Source of the DNA: Palsa-459 sp035937595
GTDB lineage: Bacteria; Actinomycetota; Acidimicrobiia; Acidimicrobiales; RAAP-2
NCBI GenBank assembly: GCA_035937595.1
Contig: DASZHS010000005.1
Location: 1 to 64,000 of the forward strand
Length of the DNA: 64,000 bases
Reading direction: 5' to 3'
Each line of letters opens with the position of its first letter. Position 1 is the stretch's first letter. The notes below the pieces were generated by a model that had not been told where the DNA came from, did no database searches, and saw only the letters and a program-made list of their open reading frames with translations. Below are positions 14,464-21,338 of this stretch, piece after piece. A program made the position numbers and the translations under genes.

Positions 14464-15966
14464 TTACATGCCATTGTTTACGCATGTCCCACCGTCGCTG
14501 TCGCTGAGCGTCCCGTCCGGGCATGTCGTCTTGCTCCACGTGTTGCTTCCGAGCAGGATCGCAGTGCCGTACTGAGCTCCACTGAATGTCGCTTGTGTGA
14601 AGTTCGCGCCAGTGAAGATCGGTACAAAGCAACGAATGCAACTGTCCGTGGGGCCCGAACTCGATCCTGCGAAGTTTGCACCGGTGAGATCTGAGTTGGT
14701 GAACTCCATCCCCGCAAGATCGACTCCTGAGAAGTTCGCGCCGGTCAGGTCGGCACTGCTGAAGTTGATCGAGCCGAAGTAGCCGGTGATCGTCGCATGG
14801 CTGAAGTTCTCGCCGGCAAGGTTGGCATTGTGGAAGTCCACCTGCGAGTAGCTCGCGCCGAAGATGTTCGCGCCTCCGACGTCGACGTTCGTGAAGTCGA
14901 CCTGATCGAGCGCAGCCCCCGCGAAGCTGGCGGAAACGACGATCGAGTCGGCGAAGCTGACATTTGTGAGGGAGTCTCCTGCGAAGTTCGCATCGCTCAA
15001 GTCCGTGTGGGAGAGATCGAGGAAGTTGCCTCGGCAGCACGCCGTCCCCACCTCGTGGAAGTTCACGGCATGGAGCTCCGCGTGGGCCAACATCGCCCCC
15101 GCGAGATCGGAACGGCTCAGATTGGCGGTCGCCATCGCTGCCCCATATAGCGACGCCCCCCTCAGATCGGCTTCTGCGAGGTTCGCGCCGACGAACGAAG
15201 AAAGCCGGCCGATAACCTCCGTCATTGTCACCCTGAACATGTCAGCTGCGTCGAGCGTCGCGAAGCTGAGGTTCGCACCAGTCAGATCGGCGAATGACAG
15301 ATTCGCTCCCGTGAGCAGCGCGCTCCTCAATATCGTTCCGCGCAGGACCGCGTGAGTCAACTTCGCGCCCTTCAGGTTGGCACGGACTAGGTTCGCCTTC
15401 GTGAGGACAGCTCCCGAGAGGTTGGTGCCAGTGAAGTTGACCTTGGACAGGTTTCGCCGCGCGAGATTCGCGCCCGCGAGGTCGCAGCGGCTCAGGTCGG
15501 CGCCTGGAACGAACCGGGCGCAGCGTCCGCGGTGGATCGTGACGAACGTCCGGTGAGAGGTAGCGGGCGCCGTGGCGGTCGCTGTGCGTCTTTGCCGAGC
15601 GATCGCGCGCCCAACCACCAGTCGCTCATTGCTCGTCGAATCTGTCCCCACTGGAGGTGATCCGACAACTTGGCCCGGAGCGTGGGCGTTCGACGCGGGA
15701 TTGGCCGTTGCCGGCCCGGCCGTCGGTGCACCCGATCGACCATGACGCCCGCTGCCCGGGGTGTCGTGCGCTCCCCGCGAACCTCCACCGGATCCGCCAG
15801 CCCCTGCCAACACCGCGGCGGCCAGAAGGAGGGCGATCACGATGGCGATGATCGCGACCACCTGCAGGCGGCGTCGTCGTTTCTCCCGATGGACCTCAGG
15901 GATCAGGACAACGGGCGCTTCGACGAGTTCGAGCGTCTCCTGCTTCGGTCGATCGATCGTGAGCAT
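14464..15966 (-). CDS. Membrane-anchored extracellular pentapeptide-repeat protein
   Basis: ATG at 15966 (MLTIDRPKQ) is preferred; a GTG at 15987 is possible. The product is about 500 residues. A basic stretch REKRRRRLQVVAIIAIVIAL marks a signal anchor near residue 45, followed by a Ser/Gly/Thr-rich linker. From about residue 160 the chain is pentapeptide repeats A(D/N)Lxx (GADLSRCDLAGANLARRNLS and so on), which stack into a right-handed quadrilateral helix. The end, TTCPDGTLSDSDGGTCVNNG, is a two-Cys cap common in secreted actinobacterial members. Its role is unknown, possibly surface binding. It is divergent from a GntR gene 44 bases away, so that regulator probably controls it. Confidence 0.8.
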   Translation of the reverse strand: MLTIDRPKQETLELVEAPVVLIPEVHREKRRRRLQVVAIIAIVIALLLAAAVLAGAGGSGGGSRGAHDTPGSGRHGRSGAPTAGPATANPASNAHAPGQVVGSPPVGTDSTSNERLVVGRAIARQRRTATATAPATSHRTFVTIHRGRCARFVPGADLSRCDLAGANLARRNLSKVNFTGTNLSGAVLTKANLVRANLKGAKLTHAVLRGTILRSALLTGANLSFADLTGANLSFATLDAADMFRVTMTEVIGRLSSFVGANLAEADLRGASLYGAAMATANLSRSDLAGAMLAHAELHAVNFHEVGTACCRGNFLDLSHTDLSDANFAGDSLTNVSFADSIVVSASFAGAALDQVDFTNVDVGGANIFGASYSQVDFHNANLAGENFSHATITGYFGSINFSSADLTGANFSGVDLAGMEFTNSDLTGANFAGSSSGPTDSCIRCFVPIFTGANFTQATFSGAQYGTAILLGSNTWSKTTCPDGTLSDSDGGTCVNNGM

Positions 15967-16000
15967 CGTGCCTCGAGTCGCCGTCACTAAGACTACGATA

Positions 16001-16010
16001 TACTAGTACC
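16001..16010. promoter_or_regulatory. Putative GntR operator
   Basis: TACTAGTACC, containing the palindrome TACTAGTA, directly abuts the GntR start codon. The half-site TAGTACC is the same one that forms the perfect inverted repeat at 33758-33777 before the paralogous regulator. Confidence 0.5.
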
Positions 16011-16358
16011 ATGTTGGACGTCAACCTGGACCGGGACTTGCCGACCCCGCTTCATGTTCAGGTCGCCGGTGAGATCCGCAGGGCCATCGCGGGAGGTGAG
16101 GCGAAGCCGGGGGATCGGCTGCCACCGGTCGTCGACTTCGCCACGGTCTTGGGTGTCAACAAGAACACCGTCCTTCGTGCGTTGCACATGCTGCGCGATG
16201 AGGGGATCCTCGACTTCACTCGCGGACGAGGTGTTCGCGTGGTTGGCACACCCGAGCGGAGCGCCGTCTTGAGCAAGCTGGACGAGATGCTGAGCTACGC
16301 CGGTCGCTTCGGCTATCGCCCGGAAGACGTGGTCGAGATGATCCAGGCGAGGGGATGA
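16011..16358 (+). CDS. GntR-family regulator, YtrA-like
   Basis: The product is 115 residues. The winged helix-turn-helix is intact: PLHVQVAGEIRRAIAGGEAK then PGDRLPPVVDFATVLGVNKN, TVLRALHMLRDEGILDFTRG and RGVRVV. The tail of about 40 residues is too short for a large ligand domain, which is the YtrA-like layout (small dimerising helices). Such regulators usually repress a neighbouring membrane or transport gene and themselves. Here the target is likely the divergent pentapeptide-repeat gene. A paralogue of equal length with the same arrangement lies at 33778. Confidence 0.88.
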   Translation: MLDVNLDRDLPTPLHVQVAGEIRRAIAGGEAKPGDRLPPVVDFATVLGVNKNTVLRALHMLRDEGILDFTRGRGVRVVGTPERSAVLSKLDEMLSYAGRFGYRPEDVVEMIQARG

Positions 16359-16385
16359 CCCACCAGTCCACCGCGTAGGCGTCCA

Positions 16386-16405
16386 TCCCGTAAGGCCGGG
16401 TTGGC
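16386..16405 (+). repeat. Intergenic repeat copy 14 (degenerate)
   Basis: CATCCCGTAAGGCCGGGTTG; weak copy with one core mismatch, between convergent genes. Confidence 0.3.
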
Positions 16406-16439
16406 GACGCTGGTTGACTGCGACCGCCCCTCGCATCGT

Positions 16440-16838
16440 CTATCGATGAGGCTGCACCGTGACGTCGGGCAGGTCGTCGAATGCGCCGGCGTCAGCGGTG
16501 ACGACCACTCGATCAGACGCCACGGCCGTGGCCGCGATGACCAGGTCGTGCGCACCGCGTGGTCGCCTCTGTCGACGGACGGCAACCAACAGGCGTGCGT
16601 GTGCACGAGCCACCTCAAGGTCGAAGTCGATGACGGGAACTGCTTCTAAGACGCCTTCGAGAAAGTCGCTGCGGTTTCGCCGGGTTCTGCCCCCGGCGAG
16701 TTCGATCCCGACGCTCAGCTCTGCGACGGAGATCGCAGCGAGGGCCACGTCGTCCGCGTCTCGGATGACACGGTCGAGGTCGTTGCCTGCGCGCTCGGCG
16801 TCGACCAAGAAGGTCGTGTCGAGTAGGAGACGACTCAG
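16440..16838 (-). CDS. vapC: PIN-domain toxin of a second toxin-antitoxin pair, apparent CTG start
   Basis: The PIN domain begins LSRLLLDTTFLVDAERAGND, where the first catalytic Asp is in LLLDTTFL. The only conventional start (TTG at 16808) lies after that Asp and would give a dead protein. A CTG at 16838 overlaps the antitoxin's TGA exactly where an ATG is usual (ATGA overlap). The other acidic residues are present: Glu in ISVAELSVGI, Asp in GAHDLVIAATA and Asp in VTADAGAFDDL. Length is 132 residues. It is either a true CTG start or a start codon lost by mutation. Confidence 0.75.
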   Translation of the reverse strand: MSRLLLDTTFLVDAERAGNDLDRVIRDADDVALAAISVAELSVGIELAGGRTRRNRSDFLEGVLEAVPVIDFDLEVARAHARLLVAVRRQRRPRGAHDLVIAATAVASDRVVVTADAGAFDDLPDVTVQPHR

Positions 16839-17077
16839 GACCGATCCTCGATCCCGACGAGCTCGCGAGTGGCAGCGAGGTCCTCCATCCAGGCCTTGTC
16901 GGGCTTGCGCTTCCGCAGGAACGCCTTGACGTCGGCACCCTGACCGATCGTCACCGGCTCGAGTTGAGCGATGACCTTGCCCCTGCGAACGATCGTGAAT
17001 CGCTCGCCTCGGTGCTCCACTGCATCGAGCAGTTCGGCGAAGTTCCGAGCAGCGCTCGTCGCGCTGATCTCCGTCAT
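16835..17077 (-). CDS. Phd/YefM-type antitoxin
   Basis: Eighty residues. It begins MTEISATSAARNFAELLDAV then EHRGERFTIVRRGKVIAQLEP, the Phd/YefM DNA-binding fold (N-terminal beta strand, helix, 'I.rrGkp.A.l.P'). The C-terminal tail (KRKPDKAWMEDLAATRELVG) should bind and mask the PIN toxin encoded next. The gene pair is probably repressed by its own complex. Confidence 0.88.
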   Translation of the reverse strand: MTEISATSAARNFAELLDAVEHRGERFTIVRRGKVIAQLEPVTIGQGADVKAFLRKRKPDKAWMEDLAATRELVGIEDRS

Positions 17078-17116
17078 TAGATCAGATTATCAGATCACGG
17101 TGACAACTTGACAAAG

Positions 17117-17150
17117 CGTCACCCAACGCCGGGTGGTGTCCCGGCGCCCG
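17117..17150 (+). repeat. Intergenic repeat copy 15 (perfect 7-bp hairpin)
   Basis: CGTCACCCAACGCCGGGTGG then TGTCCCGGCG. CGCCGGG (17127-17133) pairs with CCCGGCG (17140-17146) across a 6-base loop. It lies 3' of the Arr gene. Confidence 0.55.
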
Positions 17151-17177
17151 TAATCCGGAGGGTAAGTGGATTCAGGC

Positions 17178-17603
17178 TTAGTCCTCGATCTGGCCGGGTC
17201 CCCCGCCTCGTATGGCGTCTCGCATGGCTTGCAACTTCACTGGCGAATGACCGACCCAGTCGACCAGCTCACCTACGACGCGCAGCGGTTCGCTGCTACG
17301 GAAAGACTGCGTCGGATTCCCAGGGAATTTCTTGTCGGTCAGATTTGGGTCATCTTCGAACTCGCCTATTGGCTCAACGACGTAGATCCGCCCGCGGTCT
17401 TGACCAGAGGCAAGCTCAGCGCCCCAGGTCGCAGCGTCAAGAGTCGCGGTGAAATAGACGTAGCTCATCACACGGCCTTGCTCGAAGTTCGACTCGCGGC
17501 CGGGGACCAGCATCTCGCCCACGGCAAGGTCCGCCTTCGTGCCGTGCAGGTACACGCCAGGCTCGTACAACTCGAACGGCACCGGCTCGTGCTTGGCACT
17601 CAC
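17178..17603 (-). CDS. arr: Rifampin ADP-ribosyltransferase (Arr)
   Basis: The product is 141 residues from GTG at 17603, the usual Arr length. Family blocks are in order: VYLHGTKADLAVGEML, YVYFTATLDAATWGAELASG, GRIYVVEPIGEFEDDPNLTD, KKFPGNPTQSFRS and PLRVVGELVDW. Arr uses NAD+ to ADP-ribosylate rifamycins and so confers rifampin resistance; members occur on actinobacterial chromosomes and as mobile resistance cassettes. The frame stays open further upstream, but that part overlaps the integrase remnant and is a shadow. A truncated integrase lies directly upstream, consistent with arrival on a mobile element. Confidence 0.9.
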   Translation of the reverse strand: MSAKHEPVPFELYEPGVYLHGTKADLAVGEMLVPGRESNFEQGRVMSYVYFTATLDAATWGAELASGQDRGRIYVVEPIGEFEDDPNLTDKKFPGNPTQSFRSSEPLRVVGELVDWVGHSPVKLQAMRDAIRGGGPGQIED

Positions 17604-17613
17604 GAGGTCGAGG

Positions 17614-18318
17614 CTAACGAGCCGCCACGTGGCCCTCTTCAGCGGTCGCAGTGATGCGAAACCTGCCGAGGCAGAACATGTTCGCGGGCGCCCCAGATCG
17701 ATCCTCGCTGCCGGGTCTGAGCGCGCCTGACGAAGGACACTCATCAAGCCTGAAGGCGGTCTTCGAGCCAGGCTCCGCGAGATCACCCAGCGGGACAAGG
17801 AGATGCTCAAGCCCCATGTTCTCGATGCTGGTCTCGCAGGCTTCTGACACCCGAAGGCCATTCAGCGCTAGGAGCACCGCGAGAGCCGCATGGTCGTGAT
17901 CGATCCTCTCGGCAGTGAATAGGAATCTGGCCACCTCGTCGCGATCGAGCCCGCGGCCTTCGCTCGGATGCACTTTGGGTCGTCTGACGTACTGGGCAGG
18001 ATTGCTCGTGATCCGTCCGTCGATGTGAGCGAATCTGTAGAAGCCGCATACCGTCGCCAGCCTTCGATCGATCGTCGACGCGGCGAGACCACGCAGTTCG
18101 AGGTGGTGCCGATACAGCTCCACGTGAGGCCGGGTGGCCTCGAGCACCTCGATCCCCAGAGAACTGGCCCAGGCGAAGTAGCCCCGGAGATCCTGTCGAT
18201 AGGCGTCGAGGGTCCTGCCGCTGTAACAAGCCAGGAATGCCGCCGCAGCGACCTACCCTTGATCGTGAGCGTGAGGCCCGACGAGCTCCAGCGCGAGTTG
18301 AATGCCTTGGTTTGTCAT
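17614..18318 (-). pseudogene. Tyrosine recombinase (phage-type integrase) remnant
   Basis: From ATG at 18318 the frame gives MTNQGIQLALELVGPHAHDQ then G, a TAG (18255-18253), and continues in the same frame VAAAAFLACYSGRTLDAYRQ, the SAM-like core-binding domain, HIDGRITSNPAQYVRRPKVH and the start of the catalytic domain with the first active-site Arg (LLALNGLRVSEAC). Family similarity stops after about 17,803, before the H-x-x-R and the nucleophilic Tyr. The remaining in-frame codons are unrelated. The gene is therefore dead twice over: an amber codon and loss of the catalytic end. Confidence 0.8.
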
Positions 18319-18395
18319 GGTGTCCTCCCGACCAGGTTGGGAAGACACTTCAGCACTCGCCTCAGAGCATCCTCCGCAATATGTCTGCGGACGGT

Positions 18396-18728
18396 TTACG
18401 TACGACGGTCTCGGTGCACCCCAGCTTCCCACCAATCAGGTTCCTCGCCACGCTCGCGCATGTAGGCGAGTCCAATTGCGGCCCCGTGCGTCTGGGCACC
18501 ACCTGAGCCGCAGAACTTCCAAAGTTCAGCCGCAGAGCGCTTGTATTGAAAGATCACGCGGTCTAGTTCGAACTCGTCGATCTCACCCCGATCGAGGCGG
18601 ACGAAGCCTTCACGCACGTGTTCAAGAAGTAGTCGCAACTGTGCCTGGTGATAGGTGCCGATTAACTCCTCCGCTGCTCGACGCTCAGTCTTCTCCTCAG
18701 AGCTCCGGAAATCGCGTCTCCCAGCCAT
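18396..18728 (-). CDS. Unknown helical protein of 110 residues
   Basis: ATG at 18728. The protein is mostly helix: EKTERRAAEELIGTYHQAQL, RLLLEHVREGFVRLDRGEID, EFELDRVIFQYKRSAAELWK, then FCGSGGAQTHGAAIG and a terminal EEPDWWEAG. It is highly charged, has no signal or membrane segment, and its sharp block structure suggests a conserved family that I cannot name. It lies between the integrase remnant and a DUF3024 gene, in the same direction as both. Confidence 0.6.
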   Translation of the reverse strand: MAGRRDFRSSEEKTERRAAEELIGTYHQAQLRLLLEHVREGFVRLDRGEIDEFELDRVIFQYKRSAAELWKFCGSGGAQTHGAAIGLAYMRERGEEPDWWEAGVHRDRRT

Positions 18729-18769
18729 GACCGGACGCTATCCCTGCGCGTCTGAGGAGCCGACGGCGC

Positions 18770-18795
18770 GACAGCGTCCCGGCGTTCCAGAACAT
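18770..18795 (-). repeat. Intergenic repeat copy 16 (only copy on the minus strand)
   Basis: Read leftward: TTCTGGAACGCCGGGACGCT. The core is perfect. It lies between two leftward genes. Confidence 0.4.
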
Positions 18796-18855
18796 CTGTC
18801 GTCGAGCCACCGCGCTTCATGGTCCAGCGCCACCGATCGTTCGGACTTGGGACCC

Positions 18856-19191
18856 TCAGCCCCAGAAGATGCATGTGGGGTCGTGCTCGACCTCTTCGAG
18901 CAGCGAGGTCACCGTGCCAGGCTCGATGAGCTCGTAGAGGTGAAAGCGCCCGTTGCTGTCGCTCCAGTAGAGAGTCCACTCGGTACTCTCCGCGTCGTAC
19001 TTCAAACGAGCGACTTCTTGGCTCGTCCACTCATCACCGACGCCATCCCAAGGTGGCCGTCGTTCGACGATCGTGACCGTCTTGCCCCGAATTGTGTGTT
19101 CGATCCGGACCTTGTCGGCGTGTTCGGGCGGCGACTTCTCATGGCAGTAGCGCTTGATGCGCTCGAGGTCAGTGTCGGGGATTGCACCCAT
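18856..19191 (-). CDS. DUF3024-family protein
   Basis: ATG at 19191; 111 residues. The order of blocks fits DUF3024: an N-terminal helix with ERIKRYCHEKSPPE, a strand VRIEHTIRGKTVTIVERRPP, W-x-x-x-x-V-A-R-L-K-Y, EWTLYWSDSNGRFHLYE and a terminal helix ending HDPTCIFWG. Members are small and of unknown function and are scattered among accessory regions. No partner gene is evident. Confidence 0.65.
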   Translation of the reverse strand: MGAIPDTDLERIKRYCHEKSPPEHADKVRIEHTIRGKTVTIVERRPPWDGVGDEWTSQEVARLKYDAESTEWTLYWSDSNGRFHLYELIEPGTVTSLLEEVEHDPTCIFWG

Positions 19192-19308
19192 CAAGAAACG
19201 CTAGGTCAAAGACCGGACCGGGCGCCTGGACATTCAGGCTGGTAGTTGACGCCACGGTGCCTCCGCCCCGGCGGTATGAGCAGGTTGTCAGTTCGACCAC
19301 AGGATCGG

Positions 19309-19953
19309 TCAGCGGCGTGTGAAGGTTAGATGGGTGACTCCGCTCGGTGACGAGACTGTCTCCACGTCGTAGTGCTGCTCCAATGCGTCCAGGCCGTCCC
19401 ACAGCCGAACACCGCGGCCGAGCAGGATCGGAACCTGCACGACGTGCAGGTGGTCGACGAGACCGGCGGCGATGAACGCGCGCAACATGGTCGGGCCCCC
19501 GCCAATGCGGACGTCCTGACCGGCGGCTCCATCCCGCGCCATTCTGAGTGCATCCGCTGGCGCGGCGTCGAGGAAGTGGAACGTCGTACCACCGTCCATC
19601 TCCAGCGACGGGCGCGCATTGTGGGTCAGGACGTAAGTCGGCGTGTGGAACGGTGGGTTGTCGCCCCACCACCCGCGCCATTTCGGGTCGTCCTGCCAGC
19701 CTGGTGGGCCGAACTTGCCCGCGCCCATAATCTCCGCACCGATCCCGGGTCCGTACTGGTCGGCCATCACGTGATCGACTCCCTCGGTGCCGCCCGACTC
19801 GCCGAGGAGTTCACGGCGGCCGAACTGGGTGGCGAACATCCACTCGTGGAGCCGATGCCCCGCGTGGCCGAACGGGGCGTCGAGCGTCATGCCCTCGCCC
19901 GTCCCAAATCCGTCCAGGGAGATAGAGAAGTTGTGGACACGGACTTGGGACAT
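19309..19953 (-). CDS. Dihydrofolate-reductase-fold (RibD C-terminal-like) protein
   Basis: ATG at 19953 (MSQVRVHNFSISLDGFGTGE); 214 residues. The 'SLDGF' entry, M-A-D-Q-Y-G-P, FHTPTYVLTHNARPSLEMDG and VRIGGGPTMLRAFIAAGLVD then HLHVVQVPILLGRGVRLWDG are the successive strands and NADPH-binding turns of the RibD C-terminal domain. These stand-alone proteins are presumed NADPH-dependent reductases of unknown substrate, not true folate enzymes. The length is typical. Confidence 0.85.
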   Translation of the reverse strand: MSQVRVHNFSISLDGFGTGEGMTLDAPFGHAGHRLHEWMFATQFGRRELLGESGGTEGVDHVMADQYGPGIGAEIMGAGKFGPPGWQDDPKWRGWWGDNPPFHTPTYVLTHNARPSLEMDGGTTFHFLDAAPADALRMARDGAAGQDVRIGGGPTMLRAFIAAGLVDHLHVVQVPILLGRGVRLWDGLDALEQHYDVETVSSPSGVTHLTFTRR

Positions 19954-20156
19954 GGCGGCCTCCAAAGCATTGGGTGATTGACACATGCGACTGGTTGACG
20001 CTAACTAACGCTGAGCGAAACCTGCCCACCTGCCATTGACGTGCCGGGGTGGGCAGCCAACTCTGACAAGGGCGATGGGGTCTCCGAGCCGGCCGTCGGG
20101 GATACCTCGACGAGGAGGGACTGCCGACCTGCCTGGCCCTGAGGTAAACCAGCCGG
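19954..20156. other. Intergenic region between divergent genes
   Basis: Two TTGAC-type hexamers (ATTGACACATGCG and GGTTGACGCTAAC near 19,978-20,005) may be promoter elements for the reductase or acetyltransferase gene. No gene is visible. Confidence 0.3.
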
Positions 20157-20771
20157 GTGGATCTGGCGACCCGCAAACTCGAGGACGACGAGCTGACGGT
20201 CGCAAGCAAACTGCTGGCACGCGCATTCGTGGACGATCCCGTGATAGGGCACTATCTCGACGATCCGGACCGCAAAATGGTCGCGCTTCCCTCCTTCTTC
20301 GAGGGCATCCTCGCCGAATTGCTGCCGTCTCGGCAGACCTTCGCCACCGTCTCCGGCAACGACGTCGTCGGCGTAGCCGCTTGGGTTCCTCCGAATCCCA
20401 CCCCGCCTGATGAGTCGGCACTAGCTCATGCACACCGCACGAGGCTCGTCGTGCTCGAGTCGTTCCCTCACGGGGCTCCGGCGATGTTCGAAGGATTCGC
20501 CTCGCTCGAGGCACTCCATCCTCCTGAGCCACATTGGTATCTGGCATTCGTCGGCATCGAGCCCGGTTTGCAGGGCGCCGGCCTAGGAAGGAGGTTGTTG
20601 GCACCCGCGCTCAGGGTCGCCGACGAAACCGCCACGTCGTACTACCTCGAAACGCCCTTCCCCCGCTCACATTCCTTCTACGAGGGCCTCGGATTCGCGC
20701 GTTACGGCGAATATCACCCCTTCGATGGTTGCCCAAGCGGAGTGGTCGCGTTCATCCGCCGTCCGCGCTGA
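20157..20771 (+). CDS. GNAT-family N-acetyltransferase
   Basis: The product is 204 residues from a GTG start. The acetyl-CoA site is clear: HWYLAFVGIEPGLQGAGLGR then RLLAPALRVADETATSYYLE contains the Q-G-x-G-L-G-R pyrophosphate loop of motif A, followed by the strand LETPFPRSHSFYEGLGFARY of motif B. The N-terminal helix LTVASKLLARAFVDDPVIGH is typical of the group. The substrate cannot be inferred; relatives modify amines of small molecules or antibiotics. Confidence 0.88.
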   Translation: MDLATRKLEDDELTVASKLLARAFVDDPVIGHYLDDPDRKMVALPSFFEGILAELLPSRQTFATVSGNDVVGVAAWVPPNPTPPDESALAHAHRTRLVVLESFPHGAPAMFEGFASLEALHPPEPHWYLAFVGIEPGLQGAGLGRRLLAPALRVADETATSYYLETPFPRSHSFYEGLGFARYGEYHPFDGCPSGVVAFIRRPR

Positions 20772-21338
20772 ACGCACTGCCTGCCCTCGCAGCTTCACAA
20801 CCCGTGGATCGGCCGTGGCAGTCGTCCTGGCTCGGAGGGAACCGAGAGCTCGTGGTCAAGGACCGCTGGGGTGTGGGGTGGTGTCTGACCCCTTCCATCG
20901 ACGGTGGCTGCGCAGTCCTCTGGATTAGTCGCGAGCCTTCGTAGCGTGTGCGACTCGTCCCCCATCGCCGGGTCGTGGTCACGACCGCGTGGCGGGAGCT
21001 TCCAAAGCCCCGCCGCGTGACCCGGGGCCCGGCGGGGGACGAGTGAGTCCATCAGGGCTCAATGTGGGGACAGACGCCCCCGCCCTCTGCCCTCGGTCTG
21101 CGCTTCCGGTATGCGGTCCGTGGCGCCCCGCGTCGTCCCGGCGCCCGCCGCCGTGTTTTCCTTCGCTCTGGGCCCGAGGTCCCTCTGTCCCCACCCAGCG
21201 TGACCAGGCCATTCGCACACGCGGAGCCCGCCTTCGCTTGAAACGCGCGGTAATGGAATCGTAACGCCCTCTTTGAGACTTGTCCCCTGATCAGGGTTCA
21301 TCAGTTCCTCGCGAGTTCCCCACAGTAGGTTGCGGCCC
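20772..21338. other. GC-rich intergenic stretch of 567 bases
   Basis: No convincing gene on either strand. It contains repeat copy 17 (20957-20996), a GC-rich palindromic run near 21,000-21,045, and the 19-base block CAGCGTGACCAGGCCATTC (21196-21214) that recurs at 24043-24061 with one change, on the other side of the M16 peptidase pair. Confidence 0.5.
20957..20996 (+). repeat. Intergenic repeat copy 17 (perfect 7-bp hairpin)
   Basis: CTCGTCCCCCATCGCCGGGT then CGTGGTCACGACC. GGTCGTG (20971-20977) pairs with CACGACC (20980-20986) and CGCC can pair with the GGCG that follows. It is the last copy noticed in the window. Confidence 0.5.

Noticed and set aside
1606..18318. Genome-wide reassignment of TAG
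   Set aside because: TAG also serves as the normal stop of genes here (for example 12717 and 37203), so general reassignment is not supported; local suppression is left as a weak alternative.
211..20996. Canonical integron cassette array
   Set aside because: Module layout and constant repeat orientation are suggestive, but the repeats lack matching RYYYAAC and GTTRRRY ends, AAC is present in only about half, and no IntI-type integrase is seen. Only the looser cassette hypothesis is kept.
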